From Bacteroidales bacterium (lineage in GTDB: Bacteria > Bacteroidota > Bacteroidia > Bacteroidales > WCHB1-69), in NCBI GenBank assembly GCA_028684405.1, contig JAQUGA010000034.1, positions 1 to 15,821 on the forward strand: a stretch of 15,821 nucleotides of DNA. The letters run 5' to 3'. The notes beneath the pieces are model-generated. The model was not told the DNA's origin. It did not search any database and saw only the letters and a list, made by a program, of their open reading frames with translations. The first letter of the stretch is position 1. The number at the start of each line of letters is the position of its first letter. Position numbers and translations under genes: made by a program. Below are positions 15,717 through 15,821 of the stretch, piece by piece.

Positions 15717-15821
15717 ATGAATACCAAATTTTGCATTATGTTTTTTCCCCTTGCTGTTTTTGTTGCTGTTTATTAAAGCTCAAACTTTTGTAAATGTTAA
15801 CGATACTGCATATCTATTTGT
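15717..15821 (+). pseudogene. Start of an exported protein, frameshifted in its signal peptide and cut by window end
   Basis: The ATG at 15717 opens MNTKFCIMFFPLAVFVAVY and then hits TAA. One frame over, the sequence reads LLFLLLFIKAQTFVNVNDTA and stays open to the edge: an ideal signal-peptide core, cleavage site (KAQ) and mature start. Removing one base from the TTTTTTCCCC run (15741-15750) joins the two into MNTKFCIMFFPLLFLLLFIK followed by AQTFVN. This is either a real frameshift, slippage-controlled expression or a sequence error. The protein itself cannot be identified from the short visible part. Confidence 0.55.

Noticed and set aside
15753..15821. A TTG start in the downstream frame of the last gene, avoiding a frameshift
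   Set aside because: It would give a signal peptide with no basic residue before the hydrophobic core, while the ATG at 15717 supplies the missing N-terminal part in the other frame.

Overview
The window looks like chromosomal DNA of a member of the Bacteroidota. It is AT-rich and most start codons lack a Shine-Dalgarno sequence. Several genes are preceded by the Bacteroidota-type promoter (TTG or TTTG, about 17-21 bases, then TAnnTTTG). It carries a lipoprotein with an acidic/basic export tag after the lipid cysteine, and secreted proteins with C-termini resembling type IX secretion (T9SS) sorting domains. Class and genus cannot be fixed from the sequence alone.

Layout. Bases 1-126 are the 3' end of a group II intron (domains V and VI) that enters from the left edge on the + strand. 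Bases 153-5063 form a minus-strand block: a CorA-type Mg2+ transporter, a secreted CAP-domain protein, ribosomal protein bL19 (rplS) and a penicillin-binding protein 1C (pbpC). From 5182 onward everything reads on the + strand: pyruvate kinase (pyk), a 478-base gap without a convincing gene, a SulP/STAS anion transporter, then a tightly packed run. That run is a surface-type lipoprotein, an outer-membrane barrel whose ATG directly follows the lipoprotein stop, KDO-8-phosphate synthase (kdsA), a secreted beta-propeller protein and a SAM-dependent methyltransferase. After an intergenic region with hairpins and a near-perfect promoter come a secreted PKD-like protein and the start of another exported protein that appears frameshifted and runs off the right edge.

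How the genes relate. Much of the window concerns the cell envelope: peptidoglycan (pbpC), lipopolysaccharide inner core (kdsA), outer-membrane barrel plus lipoprotein, and secreted proteins. The rest is core metabolism (pyk, rplS) and inorganic ion transport (corA, sulP).

Most interesting signals. (1) The corA leader can fold into two mutually exclusive helices, one of which fully covers an unusually good Shine-Dalgarno sequence, so it may be a translational switch. (2) The group II intron tail lies antiparallel to corA, 26 bases beyond its stop. (3) The last gene has an apparent one-base frameshift in a T6C4 run inside its signal peptide. (4) An uncharacterised lipoprotein/barrel pair sits directly upstream of kdsA. 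No tRNA, rRNA, CRISPR array or insertion sequence was seen.
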